64,000 nucleotides of DNA, taken from positions 1-64,000 of the forward strand of contig LNAC01000350.1 of the NCBI GenBank assembly GCA_002007465.1. The letters are read 5' to 3'. Positions 24,392 to 37,253 of the stretch are shown here, piece after piece (position 1 is the first letter of the stretch; each line of letters begins with the position of its first letter). The position numbers were made by a program, and so were the translations under genes. Source of the stretch: Ailurus styani. Lineage: Eukaryota; Chordata; Mammalia; Carnivora; Ailuridae. Under the pieces are notes generated by a model that worked only from the letters and a program-made list of their open reading frames with translations, did not search any database and was not told the DNA's origin.

Positions 24392-26451
24392 GTAAGTGGT
24401 TATTACTTATCTTATCTTAGAACATATAATCATAAGAAGTTACTTAATTCAGTTCCCTTAATTTCTCTGTTGACAAAACTGAAGCCAAGAATAGTTGTAT
24501 GACTGGCTCAATGTCCCAGAATTAATTAGGAGGAAGCCAAATCTAAAGCCCATTCTCCTGACTCCAGCCAGAGATATTTCCATTGGAGCTCTATTAATTT
24601 TGGGGCTTTGCTGCATCAAAATACACAGAAAAGATTAAAAATTGATTTTAAAAGCCTGAATTGATTATTTGGTTCTCTATGAGCACACGTAAGCACACAC
24701 AGATGTAATCTTGCACACTCACCCCTGAATTCAGCCAGAGTTTGTTCAGAAGTTGCCTGGGGTGTGATGGTGGGACATAAACTTGTCCTATAATTTGAAA
24801 TATTTATGTATCTCTTAAAGGAATTGATATTTTATCTATTTTTAATTAATATTTTATATTAAAATTTATACATTTAATTTAAATTTATATAAACTTTGTC
24901 TAACTTTTTAAAAAGAAATTGGAAGGATTACTAATTTCCCACTCCTACAAATATAATCCTAACCCAAGAGAAACAATGTTACATGAAGATGTCCCTCACA
25001 ATGCTATTCAGATGAACCAAAAAATAAAGAAAAAAAAAGGAAAGGAAAAAGAAACACTCTTATGTCCAAGAGCAAGAAAGTGCTTAAATAAATTATGATG
25101 TATTCATTAAAAGAATATTTTAGAATTATTAAATGTAAGTATTATATAGTATAATGTTAAATAAAATGTTATATGCATTATAATGACAAGAATGTATAAA
25201 TTAAAATAAATAAAACTATTCAAAGAAAAATACTGGAAAGAAATATGCCAAAATAGTATGGATGTTTTGGAGATGGCAAGACTATGGGCGTTTCCTATCT
25301 TCCTCTTTTTTTCAATTGGAGTAGAAAGCTGTGTACCATTTTCTATTTGAATAGAAACTCAGGCTTGGTAAAGACCTATTTCTTCTTTCCCTATATCAAC
25401 TAACTTTAATATTTTCAAGTTTAAATTCCCCCAAAAGTCATGCAAATCTGTGATGCTTCCTGTAAGAAAAAATATAAAAATGATCCACTTCTGATTTCTC
25501 TTCCCTTTTGATTTAAAATTGGGGTTTTAAAATACTTTTATTAATACAGATATGTAAAGAGGCAAGGATTCTATTTAATCAAAATAAGTGTATAGAAGAT
25601 TGAACAGTGAAATAACTCTTCTGAGAAATGATGCTGGTCTACAAAATGTGGGCCATTTTGATAGCTTTAGAATTTCTATTTCCAACCCCTTCAAAAAATC
25701 AGGTAAATGAGAAAGCTGGAAGAAAGACAAATTATTAAGACTTCGCAAATAAAAGTTCAGTTATCTTAGTGGGCTGGAGTTTGAGCTAGTTCTTATTTCT
25801 CAAGGAATTATTCACTAATCTCCAGTTTTCAAGGTTTCACTCAAGGAATATCTAAAATTTTTTTTTTCATAAGAAAAAGTAAACTCAGGACGTCTGAATG
25901 GCTCAGTGGGTTCAGCATCTGCCTTCATCCCAGAGTCCTGGGATAAAGCCCCACATCTGGCTCCCTGCTCAGCGGAGTCTGCTTCTCCCTTTTTTCTGCC
26001 CCTTCCCAGTGCAGATGTGCCCTCTCCCTCTCTCTCAAATAAATAAATAAAATATTTTTTAAAAAAGAAGCAAACTCAGTCATACAAGTAAATATAACCT
26101 TTTTATTAAAATATTTTTACCATGTGAAATATATTATCAGTATTACTCTTTTAAAAACTTGTGCTGTACATCTTACTTATTGGCGACTTGATGAATATAC
26201 CATGTGTAAAATAACAAGTTTAGAGTGTGGCTTCAGATTGTGATCATATTTTCTTTCTACATCTGTCTTAGAACCATCAGAAAACTTTCTGACCATCAAG
26301 TAATGGGCAGTTATCTATGTTGAGCAATATGCTTATACATTGTCTAGCAAGAATTTGATTATAAATAACAGAAAGCTTAAGAAAGGGAGAACATTACATA
26401 GGAAGAAGTAGAAAAATGATTACCATAGTTTTATTTTATTTTTTTTTACAG
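24392..26451. other. intron c-d
   Basis: It holds a MIR-like core on the minus strand (about 24455-24580), an old sense L1-like 3' region (about 24900-25350) and one SINE. The rest is AT-rich with nothing recognised. Confidence 0.5.
25889..26065 (+). mobile_element. CAN SINE, sense
   Basis: A head-like start 'GACGTCTGAATGGCTCAG' is followed by a CT-rich body and A-rich tail. The near-matching TSD is 'AAGTAAACTCAG' on the left and 'AAGCAAACTCAG' on the right. The head is diverged. Confidence 0.9.
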
Positions 26452-26575
26452 TTCTCCAGAGATGTTTCCCTGACTTCACTACTAAAAATGGCACTTTGAC
26501 AGTAGGAAATAAAACAACATTTGAAGACGGGAGTGGAAAGACAAGAAATGCTATAGAACTCAGGACAGCTGCAAA
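26452..26575 (+). CDS. SLC44A5: SLC44A5 exon d
   Basis: The exon is 124 bp, with a T-rich acceptor ending 'tttacag' and donor 'gtatgt'. It starts with two bases completing Phe92 and encodes 'LQRCFPDF' onward to residue 132, ending with two bases of the codon for Asn133. Two N-glycosylation motifs are visible, Asn104-G-T and Asn111-K-T. A short open frame starting at an ATG inside this exon is the wrong frame. Confidence 0.93.
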
Positions 26576-28003
26576 GTATGTTTGTTTACATTCTTATTTT
26601 CAGTTTGGATGAATCCTATTACCGTACACAAAACTAAAGCTTCCATTAGGTTAAGGGTTATAGAGGAAGAATTATGCATTATTACGAAATATACATGTCA
26701 CCATGAATTGGAGAACCTGGTGTGTATTTGTTAAGAAAAACAGGTAAAGGAGAAATCAAAAAAACCAGAAAGTGCAATGATGTTTTTTTAAATGGTTAAA
26801 TCTTTCATTATCAACAGATAGAGAAATGAGATCTCGTAAGCATATTGAAAGACCTTAATTTACCTTATTGTTGAATGAACACAATAAAAAGATGCTTTTT
26901 AAATCACCGTTCAAAAAAATTGCCTAAGATAATGAAACTGCCAGATGTCTTAAAGGGAAAAGGGCCTTAAGAAAGTCAAGACGACCATGGTAATGCTGTT
27001 TCAGGACCATATCAATTTCTGTGTACTAACTACAATGAAGTCAATTTACTGTTTCCCTTAGTGTACACATTGTGATGTTTCAGGTTATAGAGAGATATAA
27101 TTCTCGGGGTGGGTACGGTCACATGTGTGCACAAACAGACACAGAGTATCACTGTATAGCTCAATTGTTGAATTAAAAGTGAAAGAAAAAGGTATCCTAA
27201 AAATGTTTTTCTCTTCCCAAGAGTTTAGCAGTCCAAGTAGAATACTAAAATGTATATTTAAAATGTAATAACAACAAGGATGGATTTCACAAATATAAAG
27301 CCATGTGAATCAAATCACAAAATAATAGTACAAGTGCAGTTCCACTGATAGAAAAATCAAAACCAAGCCCAACTAAATTAAATTACCCTGCGATGCATAT
27401 ATAAGTAGTAAAACTGAAAAAGAAAACTAGGAAATTATTATCACAAAAGTCAGGTTTGTGGTTACCTTAGGGGAAGGAGGAGGTGTTGTAACTGGGGCAC
27501 ACTGAGAAATGGACAACAGCGTTGTAGTTACATAGTGCATTCACTTCTGATCATTCATCAAACTGGACAGTAATGATTTGTGTACTTTTCTGTATGTGCC
27601 CCATGGTGCCTTCCTGCTCCACAGCTGTCAGAGGATTAGAAAAGGGAATTAAGGGTGATGTTCATTCTTGACTCTATGGATTTTGTAAGCTAAAAACTGA
27701 TCTTATTTTAAATTCATTTCTTACAGTGAGATTTCTGCAATATTGAGGACATGTCACATATGTTGAAAGGGATCTGTTCACCATTCTTGAAAGCCACGTT
27801 CTGTGTGTGTCGCTATAGCTGCCTTTGTAGTATACCAAAGTGACATCTCACATATTGTGGTGGCTGGGGAAAGAGTGCCTCTTGATAAATGGTTTCTAAA
27901 AATATGTTTTGAACAGCAGCTTGCAAAACCCCTTTTATCATAACAAGAACATTTCCGTTTAGTGGTAGTCAAAATAATTGATTTTTTCCTTCTTTGAATT
28001 CAG
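26576..28003. other. intron d-e
   Basis: About 27255-27600 resembles the 3' UTR of an old sense L1 ('GTTTGTGGTTACCTTAGGGG', 'GATTTGTGTACTTTTCTGTA'). The rest holds nothing recognised. Confidence 0.5.
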
Positions 28004-28087
28004 TCGTGTCAATAAAATCCTTGATGCAAGGGCAATTGGAATGAAAGTATTTGAAGACTATGCAACAACTTGGTATTGGATTCTCAT
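28004..28087 (+). CDS. SLC44A5: SLC44A5 exon e
   Basis: The exon is 84 bp, with acceptor 'gaattcag' and donor 'gtaagt'. It encodes residues 133-160, ends with two bases of the codon for Ile161, and contains '[14 protein letters not shown]'. The aromatic cluster at 156-158 marks entry into the second membrane segment of the family. Confidence 0.93.
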
Positions 28088-28164
28088 GTAAGTGCAAACA
28101 CTGGTGTTTCCTTTCCAGCCCCATTTTATCCTTGTTAGAACGCTTTCTTCAAATTCCCCATTCA

Positions 28165-28343
28165 GGGCGCCTGGGTGGCTCAGTTGGTTATGTGTCTGCC
28201 TTTGGCTCAGGTCATGATCCCAGGGTCCTGGGACTGAGTCCCACATCAGGCTCCCTGCTCAGCGGGGAGGGTGTTTCTCCCTCTAGCCTTCCCCCTTGCT
28301 CCTGATCTCCCTCTCTCTCAAATAAATGAATAAATCTTAAAAA
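28165..28343 (+). mobile_element. CAN SINE, sense
   Basis: Head 'GGGCGCCTGGGTGGCTCAG', body and tail are complete. The TSD 'AAATTCCCCATTCA' is at 28151-28164 and 28344-28357. The insertion lies only 77 bp downstream of the exon e donor. Confidence 0.97.
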
Positions 28344-29157
28344 AAATTCCCCATTCATATTTGTGAATTAAAGGTTGACTCAGTTCCTGCCATTTGCTTT
28401 TTCAGGTAGGCGGAAGACGGGGCAAAGATATTTGGAAATATACCCAGTGTTATAAAAGTTTTAAGAACATAAATTGAACTTTATTCATTAAATTCCCAAT
28501 AAAAAGTACTTGTGTAAATATACTTCAAGTCATGCAGGGACAACATCTGTAGTACGTTTGCTTCTTATTGTATTGTTACAGTGAATGCAGTTTTATTTCT
28601 CTGGGTCTGTTTTCTCATTTGTCCTTCCCTTGACCTTCAAAGGATCACTCTTGTTTTTTAACACATCCTTTCCACATAATGTTTGTTATCATCATCACCA
28701 AAAGGTCACTGTATTTATGAAGAGCTGAAAAAATATATGAAAAGTGGAGGAGATTAAGAATTTTTAGACATAAGATTTGCATTCCTGAAAGGTAAGGGAA
28801 AATGCAACCACTCTCCTAGAGCAGGTGCATGTGTCTGATATATTGAAGGCTATTGCTACTACCTGGCTCTTATATCACCTTCTTGTGCCATAAAATCATC
28901 TATGTTTCCCTAGTGATTAAAGAGCAAAGAGAAAACTTCTTCCAGTAGTTACAAGGCCCTTTACAACCTGGTCTAACTAGTTTCCCAGATTCATCTCCAC
29001 CCATGTTACTTGATACACCCTATATTCTAAACACATCAAATAACACACCCATTCCTAGACTGTCAAACCCCCTGTTTTTGCACATTCTGTTCTCTTTCCT
29101 AGTACATCCTTCCTGTGTCCTGAGCAACTCCGTCTCATTATTTAAAATCAGCTTTTG

Positions 29158-29350
29158 GGGCACCTGGGTGGCTCAGTCAGTTAAGTGTCTGCTTTCAACT
29201 CAGGTCATGATCCTGAGAATCCTGGGATCCAGCCCGCATCAGGCGCCCTGTTCAGTGGGGAGCCTGCTTCTCCCTCTCCCTCTCCCCCCCCCCAGCTTGT
29301 GCACTCTCTCTCTGTCTCTCTCTTTTTCTATGTCTCAAATAAAATCCTAA
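29158..29350 (+). mobile_element. CAN SINE, sense
   Basis: Head 'GGCACCTGGGTGGCTCAG', CT-rich body with a C-run, and AATAAA-type tail. The TSD is not clean. Confidence 0.93.
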
Positions 29351-29433
29351 AAAAATAATCTTTTGTGTAAATTATGAAGTCTATCTTGACTTCTCCAGAT
29401 ATAATTACTTTTTCCCTCTGTGTTCCTCCTACC

Positions 29434-29434
<1 letters not shown>

Positions 29435-29467
<33 letters not shown>
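29435..29467. repeat. (CA)n microsatellite
   Basis: An uninterrupted CA run of about 16 units. Confidence 0.97.
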
Positions 29468-29468
<1 letters not shown>

Positions 29469-31354
29469 CTATACATACACACATGCCTATCATTTATATA
29501 GCACCTAGAATTTTATATGTTGTTTACCTGGCTCTTTTTCTCTGATAAACTATGAATTCTTTATCATGGTAACTATGTCTAACTCATCTCTATTTTTCTA
29601 ACTCCTAGTGTGGTCCTTGGAACATAGAAGATGCATAGAAAGTGTGGGTTCAAGGAACAGTTATAAAACCACTAGGAGAACAAGATAGATATATTTAACT
29701 ATATGATACTTACTAAAGTCAAAATTGTTTTGTGTGTAAAATACCAGTGACTAGTTTGTAGAGCTGTAAAACTAGATAGTGTTTTTTGAGATTTTACTCA
29801 TTTCAATGCTTTGTCTTAAACACAATAATTATTTTCAATGTGTATCAGTATTTCAGTATTTCTCTCCATAGCAGAGATTGTAGTCTATACTTGACAGTAG
29901 TTAAGCTTGTTCCCCTATTGTCAAACTCAAATATCTTTAGATAATTTGCATATTTCTTCTTTATTTTGGCTTTTTAACTATTATCTGAAAAAGTATGCAT
30001 TATGATAGACCCTTCTATTTACCTCACTCTCAACATACACTGAAACCCTCTCCACCCAGGTACTGCTCACACCACTAGAATATAAATACTCCTTTATCTT
30101 TGAATCTTCTGTTCTCCATCTATCTCATAAATGTAAAGCCAAAGACTAATATGCTGTGACATTAGTTTATTCGGTTAGAATTTTATGCAGGAATTAAAAA
30201 CACAGAAAATAAGCAGCTATATTTCTTTTCTCCCCCCTGACCTTTTTGAATATTCCTCTTGGACTATGCCATAGAATAATCTTTCAACCATACTGAATGT
30301 TTAAGCATTAAAGTATCTGTGATTTTAATAGGGAATGGCTTCTGGAGTTGAAAGCATAGGCTTTGCAAGAATTGTGACCTTAGAAGTTACTTTGATACAA
30401 TCCTGTCACCTATCCAGTGACAGTAATTACTAAGATTTTTTTTAAAGGTAATACTTGGAGACAGTAAACTCAATAAATGTATCAGGCAGTGTTTCTGTTT
30501 GGAAACTTACAAGAGCATTGGAGGTATCAGTTCTTAATGGAAGTATCATCCAAATTTCCAATCTTAATGAATTCTGTTTAATGAAATTACCTAGAAGAAT
30601 TCAATATGGATTTAACCTGGATATATGGGCTGGGGTGAGGGGGGGAGTATCTCTAGTATTTCAGTCAAATTCTGGGAAAAAATTAAAACAAAAAAAGTAT
30701 TCATGCTGCTGATTGCTTGATAAAGTCATAAGGCCCAGGAGACACAGAAGCTGTATCATGGCTCCATATAATGGCCCACAGATCACTGGGGACCTGAAAT
30801 AGATGTCTGGTGATGTCAGACAACACAAATTATTAAAGATAATTAGACCATAACAATGACTATAAAACAATGGATTCAGGAACTGTGTGGGGCAATTATT
30901 TTTCTTTTCTGCCCTAAAACTACTCCCTTACTTCTAGATAGTTCTGCTGTATAAGGTTTCCTTCTATTAGTATCATGGATATGTTTTATAATTTGTCACT
31001 TAGTGAGACGTGTGGAGGGGGGGAAAATGCAACATGGCAACTGTGGCAGGTCGGCCAAAACTGTAGGTTGGAGGAGTTGTGTTTTTCTTTGAACCGTGGT
31101 TGCTACCGGACTTCCATTTAGCCATGTACACAAATTTTGACTCAGGTGTGAAGTTCCCGATGGTCCTACTCTTTCATATCAAAGTCTTAATAAGAACTAT
31201 TGTTCGTACTTTTTAATATTATAAATATTTCTACAGCCAGCTTAAATAAAATAATCTGAGAATTATTTTGAATAGAAAATGTTGTCTTGCTGTTAACTTT
31301 CTCTTATGTTTAACACACTTGACCCCTGTGTGTTTTGTATGCTTTTTCCTCTAG

Positions 31355-31467
31355 TGGCCTGACTATCGCCATGCTCCTTAGTTGGATGTTTGTGATACTC
31401 CTGAGGTTCATAGCTGGATTTCTCTTCTGGGTCTTCATGGTGGGTGTGATTGGAATTATAGGTTATG
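31355..31467 (+). CDS. SLC44A5: SLC44A5 exon f
   Basis: The exon is 113 bp, with acceptor 'tttttcctctag' and donor 'gtaggt'. It encodes residues 161-198 and the first base of Gly199. It carries two hydrophobic spans, about 157-177 and 181-199, separated by Arg178 in 'LLRFIAG'. These are adjacent membrane helices. Confidence 0.94.
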
Positions 31468-33500
31468 GTAGGTATCACCCTTCTTAAAAATCACTAAGTA
31501 TCAAAATAGTCCTTTTAAGTTACCATTATCAATTACGAGAAAGCATTTAACTTGTAGTGAATTTAATTATTTACCCCCAAAGTGTTAAATTGAGAAAAAT
31601 TATTTAATTTTGCATATATTATTTCTATCACTTTTATCTTCTTTATCTTGGAAAAAAATGCCATTTAAATGTTCTACACTTTTTCCTTAGTGACTTCTGG
31701 TCCCATGCCTTATGGTTATTAAGAAGGAGATAAAAAGAACACCATTTAGGTTAATGAAAAACATTTCAGAAAACTTATTTTATTCCTTTAACTTTTGTGT
31801 TTGATCAAAGGCTAGGTCTGTATAGTTACAGAGGTATGATCTATTTCTCTCTTTCAATTTAGTAATTTTAATCCAGGTACTTTCAATGCTTTCTAGTAAT
31901 TGGCCAGTACTCCATAATGAGGCATCACCCTCTAGAGGCAGTTATTCTGAATTACATTCTTCGAGGGGAGAGTTCTTCATATCAAGGTTGAAATCTAACC
32001 AGTAACCCAGTCTCCTCAAAAGCAGTACAGGTACAGTGTGAACACCAAAAAAGGAACTGACGTTTCTTCCAAGGAACAGTATAGCATTTATGACAGCTTC
32101 CTTCAGAGTGCTAATAAACATAGAGGCCAATATATGAATGTTTGTGAGGTGTCTATTCAGGAGTAATTTCCCCTACAATATCATTTGGATTGACAATGCA
32201 GTTCTATGGTAGCAGACACCAAAAATAGCTATTTCCTATTATGGTCACCTGAAGAAGAGCTTTATACACATCAATATAAGAATGACGTTGAATCCCCAGT
32301 TTCTGTAGTTAGCTGAGTTCTAATCCCAGCTCCATAAGGGATAACTGAGGCACTTTGGAAATGCTTCCTAATGATTATAAGACCCATTTTCCTTATCCAT
32401 AACATCAGCACAATAATGGTATGTATTTCTATCTCACAAGATTGTAAGGGTTAACTGAGACAATGAATATAGAACAATATCTGAAAATTGATATCTCTTA
32501 GAACAATATCTGAAAAACAGTAAACACTTAGTATGTGTTGGTTTATTGTTACTATCCTCCTTAACCTCAGTAGGTTTCTAGACAGTTTCAGGTCTCCTCA
32601 GGGTTTCCTAATCTGCTCCTTCTGTGAAGCTGCATGTGAAAAGTTGTGTCAGTCTGGTGGAGGAACATAAGAACTGCTGTCCCTTAATCAAAGACCCCCA
32701 AGAAAGCTTTTTGTGTGAAAGTCTTTTGTGTATGTTTTTGCTTAGAGCTCAGAATAAACTCTGCCCTTTACCACTCTATAGCCTGGGCATGGGATTCAAT
32801 TACTCTTATTGTCATCAATAAAGGAGAGACAGTAAGGTCTGGTATTGATTTCAGTGACTTGTAGGGGGAGCAAGAAAAATCTGAGATTGGCTATAGTGTA
32901 AGTTTGACAGTGGCAAGAGGGATAGAGAGCGTCAATATATCAAAAAATACAGGTGAACCAACCAATTTCAGCTCCTGTTGACTCCCTCGGTAGTGCTAAC
33001 TCAGCAGTTAATGGTGTGGCAAGTCAGCTTAAAGCCATTCATTGGGTGGGGAAATGTCCAGTTAGATTGAGAAGTGTAACACTGTGTAACTGACCTGTGC
33101 TGCTATCTTGGACAACTGACTTTCTCCCTATCATGGGAAATCAATCATTTCCTACGAACAACAGACTATTTACTGGGGCAAAGACATATGAAAAAGCCAG
33201 GCTGTTTGTGGGGAAGTGCCTTGAACAACAGTGGAACAATTCTTACTGACCAGAGAAAGTTAAGATTTATACAGGAGAGGTCATAGAATAAGGGGTTTAC
33301 AGGCATGGATTGGAGTTTGAAAACGCACAGATTCATTGCACATTATCTGTGTGCTCTCTGCAAGTATACATTCTAATTAGGAGTTTCTTCAACTATACAA
33401 TAGGATTCTGTGAATATATTTAAAAATAATGTACATAAAGCCCTTTGAAAGCAGCTTAGTACATAATAATTGTACAGTAAAAAGTCTCAGTTGTAGTTGT
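31468..33500. other. intron f-g, left part
   Basis: A MIR-like element on + at about 32300-32570 ('GTTCTAATCCCAGCTCC', 'GTAAACACTTAGTATGTG') includes a 25-bp local tandem duplication near 32480-32515. No exon is seen. Confidence 0.5.
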
Positions 33501-34071
33501 TAACATAGGAATAGATGTGGAATTTTCTTAAATGCTTGTCTGCATCTATTGAGATTATCATGTGATTTTTATCTTTCATTTCATTAATGTGGTATATCAC
33601 ATTTATTGATTTTTGGATGCTGAACCATCCTTGTATCCCTGGAATAAATCCCATGATGTATGATATTTTTAACATAGTGTTGAATTCCATTTGCTAATAT
33701 TTTGTTGAGGATTTGTACATCTATATTCATCAGGGTATTGGCCTGTAGTTCCCTTTTCTTGTGGTTTCCTTGTCTGATTTTGGTATCAGGGTAATGCTGG
33801 CCTTGTAAAATGAGTTTAGAAATATTCCCTCCACTTCTGTTTTTGGAAGAGCTTGAGGAGGATGGTATTAATTCTTCTTTGAATTTTGGTAGACTTCACC
33901 AGTGAAGCTATCTGGTCCCGGGCTTTTGTTTTTTGGGAGATTTTTCTTAGTAATTGGTCTGTTCAGATATTCTATTTTATCATGATTCAGTCTTGGTAGG
34001 TTGTATCTTTCTAGGAATTTATCCATTTCTTCTTAGTTGTTGAATTTGTTGGCATATAATTGTTCGTGGTA

Positions 34072-34409
34072 TAGTTGAACCTTGAACACCATGGGTTTGA
34101 ACTGCATGTGTTCACTTATATGCAAATTTTTAAAATAAATACAGTACTGTAAATGACTTTTCTTTTCCTTATGATTTTCCCAATAACATTTTCTTTTCTG
34201 TAGCTTTATTATAAGAATACATAATACGTATAGCATACTAAGTATTAGGGGTTAACGTTAACTATTAATCAACTGCTTGTGGTATCAGGCTTCTGGCCAA
34301 TAGTTGGCTATTAATAGTTAAGATTTTGGGGAGCCAAAATTTATATATGGGTTTTTGACTGCATTGGGGATAGGCACCCCTAGCTCCCCTATCGTTTAAG
34401 GATTGACTG
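34072..34409. mobile_element. MER2-like Tigger DNA transposon remnant
   Basis: The ends are inverted ('TAGTTGAACCTTGAACACC' on the left, 'TTTAAGGATTGACTG' on the right), and internal wording such as 'AATACAGTACTGTAAATG' and 'TATTAATAGTTAAGATTTTG' fits MER2. It interrupts the antisense L1 between 'GTTCGTGGTA' and 'GTCTCTTATG', with TA on the left and a mutated GA on the right as the target duplication. Confidence 0.8.
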
Positions 34410-36383
34410 GAGTCTCTTATGATCCTTTGTATTTCTGTAGTATCAGTTGTAACCTCACCTCTTTCATTTCTGATTTTGAACCCTTTCTTGGTGAATCTAG
34501 CTAAACACTTGTCCATTTTTCTCATCTTTTCAAAGAACCAGCTCTTAGTTTCATTGATCTTCTATATTGTCTTTTTGGACTCTATCTCATTTACTTCCGC
34601 TCTAATCTTTGTTATTTCCTTCCTCCTAACTTTGGCTTTCATTTGTTCTTTTCTTTATACCTTAAGGGAGGTATAAAGTTAGGCTGTTTATTTGAGACTT
34701 TTCTTGTTTCTTGAGGTAAACCTGTGCCCTTATGAACTTCCCTCTTGCACTGCTTTTACTGTGTAACACAAATTTTGGTATATATCTTTTTCATTTGTCT
34801 CAAGGTATTATTTCCCTTTTGATTTCTTCTTTAACCTGTTGGTTTTTCAGTAACATGTTTAATCTCCACATATTTGTGAATTTTCCAGTTTTCCTCTTGT
34901 AATTAATTTCTAGTTTCATACCATTGTGGTCAAATAAGATACTCAATATGATTTCAGTTCCCTTGAATTTATTAAGACTTGTTTTGTGGCCTAACATATG
35001 ATCTGTCCTTGAAAATACTTCATGTGCACTTGAGAAGAATGTGTATTCTATTGTTCTTGATGGAATGTTCTATATACATCTATTAAGTCCACCTGGTCTA
35101 ATGTGTTGTTTAAGGCTAATGTTTCCTTACTGATTTTCTGTTTGGGCAGTCTATCCATTTATAATCCCATTTATAATTGCATCAGAAGAATAAAATAACT
35201 GGGAATAAATTTAACAAAGGAGGTGAAAGTCCTATTGAAAACTATAAGACATTAATAAAAGAGATTGGAGAAGACACAAATAAATGGAAAGATATTCAGT
35301 GCTCATGGATTGGGAGAATAAATATTGTTAAAGTCTGCATACTACCCAAAGTAATCTACAGATTCAGTGCAATCCCCGTCAAAATTCAAATCACAGTTTT
35401 AAAATAAGTAGAACAGATAATCCTATAATTTGTATGAAACCACAAAAAAAAAAAACCCCACAAAACCAAAAAGCCAAAGTAATCTTGAGAAAGGAGACCA
35501 AAACTGAAGGTATCATATGCCCTTATTTCAAACTATATTACAAATCTATAGTAATTAAAACAGTATGGTATTGGCATAAAAACAGGCACGTGGATCAATG
35601 GAATGGAATAGAGAACCCCCAAATAAACCCACTCATGTATCAATTTATGACAAAGGAGCCAAGATATACAATGGGAAGGACAGTCTCTTCAATAAATTGT
35701 GTTAGGAAAACTGAACAGGCACACACAAAAAGATGAAACTGGACCACTATCTTACAGCATACACAAAAATTAACTCAAAATGGATTAAATACCTGAAAAT
35801 AAGCCCTTAAATCATAAAACTCCTAGAAGAAAACATAGGCAGTAAGCTCCTTGATACACGTCTTGGTAATGATTTTTTTGAATATGACCTAAAAATCACA
35901 AGCAATAGAAGCAAAAATAAATAAGTGGAACTACATAATCTACAAAGCTTCTGAACAGCAAAGAAATCCCTCAACCAAATGAAAAGACAAACTATTGGAT
36001 AGGAGAAAATATTTGCAAATCAGAAATATGATAAGGAGCTAACATAAAGAATTTACACAACTTAGTAGCAAAAAAAGGTAAAATTTAAAAAAACCAAACA
36101 ACCCAACTTAAAAATGGGCAGAAAATATGATTAGATATTTTCTCAAAGTAAACCTACAGAAGGCCAACAGTTACATGAAAGGTGCTCAACATCACTCTTC
36201 GTCAGGGAAATATAAATCAAAACCACAATACAGTAGCACCTCACACCTGTTATCAAGAAGACAAGGATTAAGTGTTGGCAAGGATGTAGAGAAAAATGAA
36301 TACGTGCACAGTTGGTAAGAATGTAAATTGGTTTAGCTACTATGGAAAACAGTATGGAGTTTCCTCAAGAAATTAAAAATAGA

Positions 36384-36489
36384 GGGGCACCTGGGTGGCT
36401 CAGTTGGTTAAGCGTCTGCCTTCAGCTCAGGTCATACTCAGTGGAGAGCCTGCTTCTCCCTCCCCCTCTGCTATTCCCCCTACTTGTAC

Positions 36490-36533
<44 letters not shown>

Positions 36534-36566
36534 AAATAAGTGAATAAAATCTTTTTAAAAAGAAAA
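36384..36566 (+). mobile_element. CAN SINE with internal deletion, in L1 #3
   Basis: Head 'GGGGCACCTGGGTGGCTCAG' is followed by 'CAGGTCAT' joined directly to 'ACTCAGTGGAGAGCC', so about 45 bases of the middle are lost. A CT run of about 20 units follows. The 17-bp TSD 'AAGAAATTAAAAATAGA' is at 36367-36383 and 36567-36583. Confidence 0.96.
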
Positions 36567-36880
36567 AAGAAATTAAAAATAGAAATAACCATCTGATTCA
36601 ATAAGTCCACTTTGGGTAAGAAAATGAAGAAAATGAAAACACTAGCTCAAAAAGATATATGCACCCCATGTTAATTGCAACATTATTTACAATAGCCAAG
36701 ATATGGAAACAACCATCAATGGATGAATGGATAAATAAAATTGATAAAAAATGGATTAAAAAGAGTGAAACCTTGCCATTTGTGACAACATGAATCTATA
36801 GAATATTATGCTAAATGAAGTAAGTCAGACAAAAATACCATATGATTTTACTTATATGTGGGATCTAAAAAACAAACAAC

Positions 36881-37045
36881 TATAGAAATAGACCATAAAT
36901 ATATAGAGAACAAATTAGTGGTTGTCAGAGGGGTCAGTGGGGAGATGGCTGAAATAGGTGAANGTATAGAAATAGACCATAAATATAGAGAACAAATTAG
37001 TGGTTGTCAGAGGGGTCAGTGGGGAGATGGCTGAAATAGGTGAAA
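36881..37045. other. assembly join with duplicated flanks (N at 36963)
   Basis: The 82 bases before the N reappear almost unchanged after it (from 'TATAGAAATAGACCATAAAT' to 'GCTGAAATAGGTGAA'), differing by a 2-bp TA unit. This is best read as two unmerged read or contig ends, not a biological repeat. Confidence 0.85.
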
Positions 37046-37253
37046 GACATTAAGAGGTACAACAAGTCATGGGGATGCAAAGTACAGCATAGGAAATATA
37101 GTCAATAATATTATAATAACTTTACATGATGACAGATGGTAACTATACTTTCCCTAGTGTTTTGTAATGTATAGAATTGTCAAATCACTGTTATACTAAT
37201 ATTATATTGTATGTTAACTATATTTCAATTAAAAAATAATATAAAATTAAAAA

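Larger units (their letters stand above)
28925..29660 (+). mobile_element. LINE-2 remnant, sense, split by a SINE
   Basis: 'TACAAGGCCCTTTACAACC', 'TAGCACCTAGAATTTTATAT' and 'GAACATAGAAGATGCATAG' follow L2 3' order. A SINE and a CA repeat interrupt it. Confidence 0.6.
28088..31354. other. intron e-f
   Basis: It contains two sense SINEs, an L2 remnant and a CA repeat. The last 350 bp before exon f hold no named repeat but have more CpGs than their surroundings (about 30995-31180). Confidence 0.55.
33515..37253. mobile_element. L1 #3, 5'-inverted copy
   Basis: From 33515 to about 35157 the sequence is antisense ORF2 (reverse transcriptase to endonuclease going right). From about 35158 it is sense ORF2 C-terminus ('[20 protein letters not shown]') and 3' UTR to about 37253. 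The flip is a single junction, as expected of twin priming. A Tigger element sits in the inverted half and a SINE in the sense half. The copy is disrupted by many stops. Part of the 3' UTR is artificially doubled around the N at 36963. Confidence 0.85.

Noticed and set aside
30455..30712. 85-codon open frame on + near a splice-like context
   Set aside because: No similarity to SLC44 proteins, and flanking exons e and f already join in phase without it.
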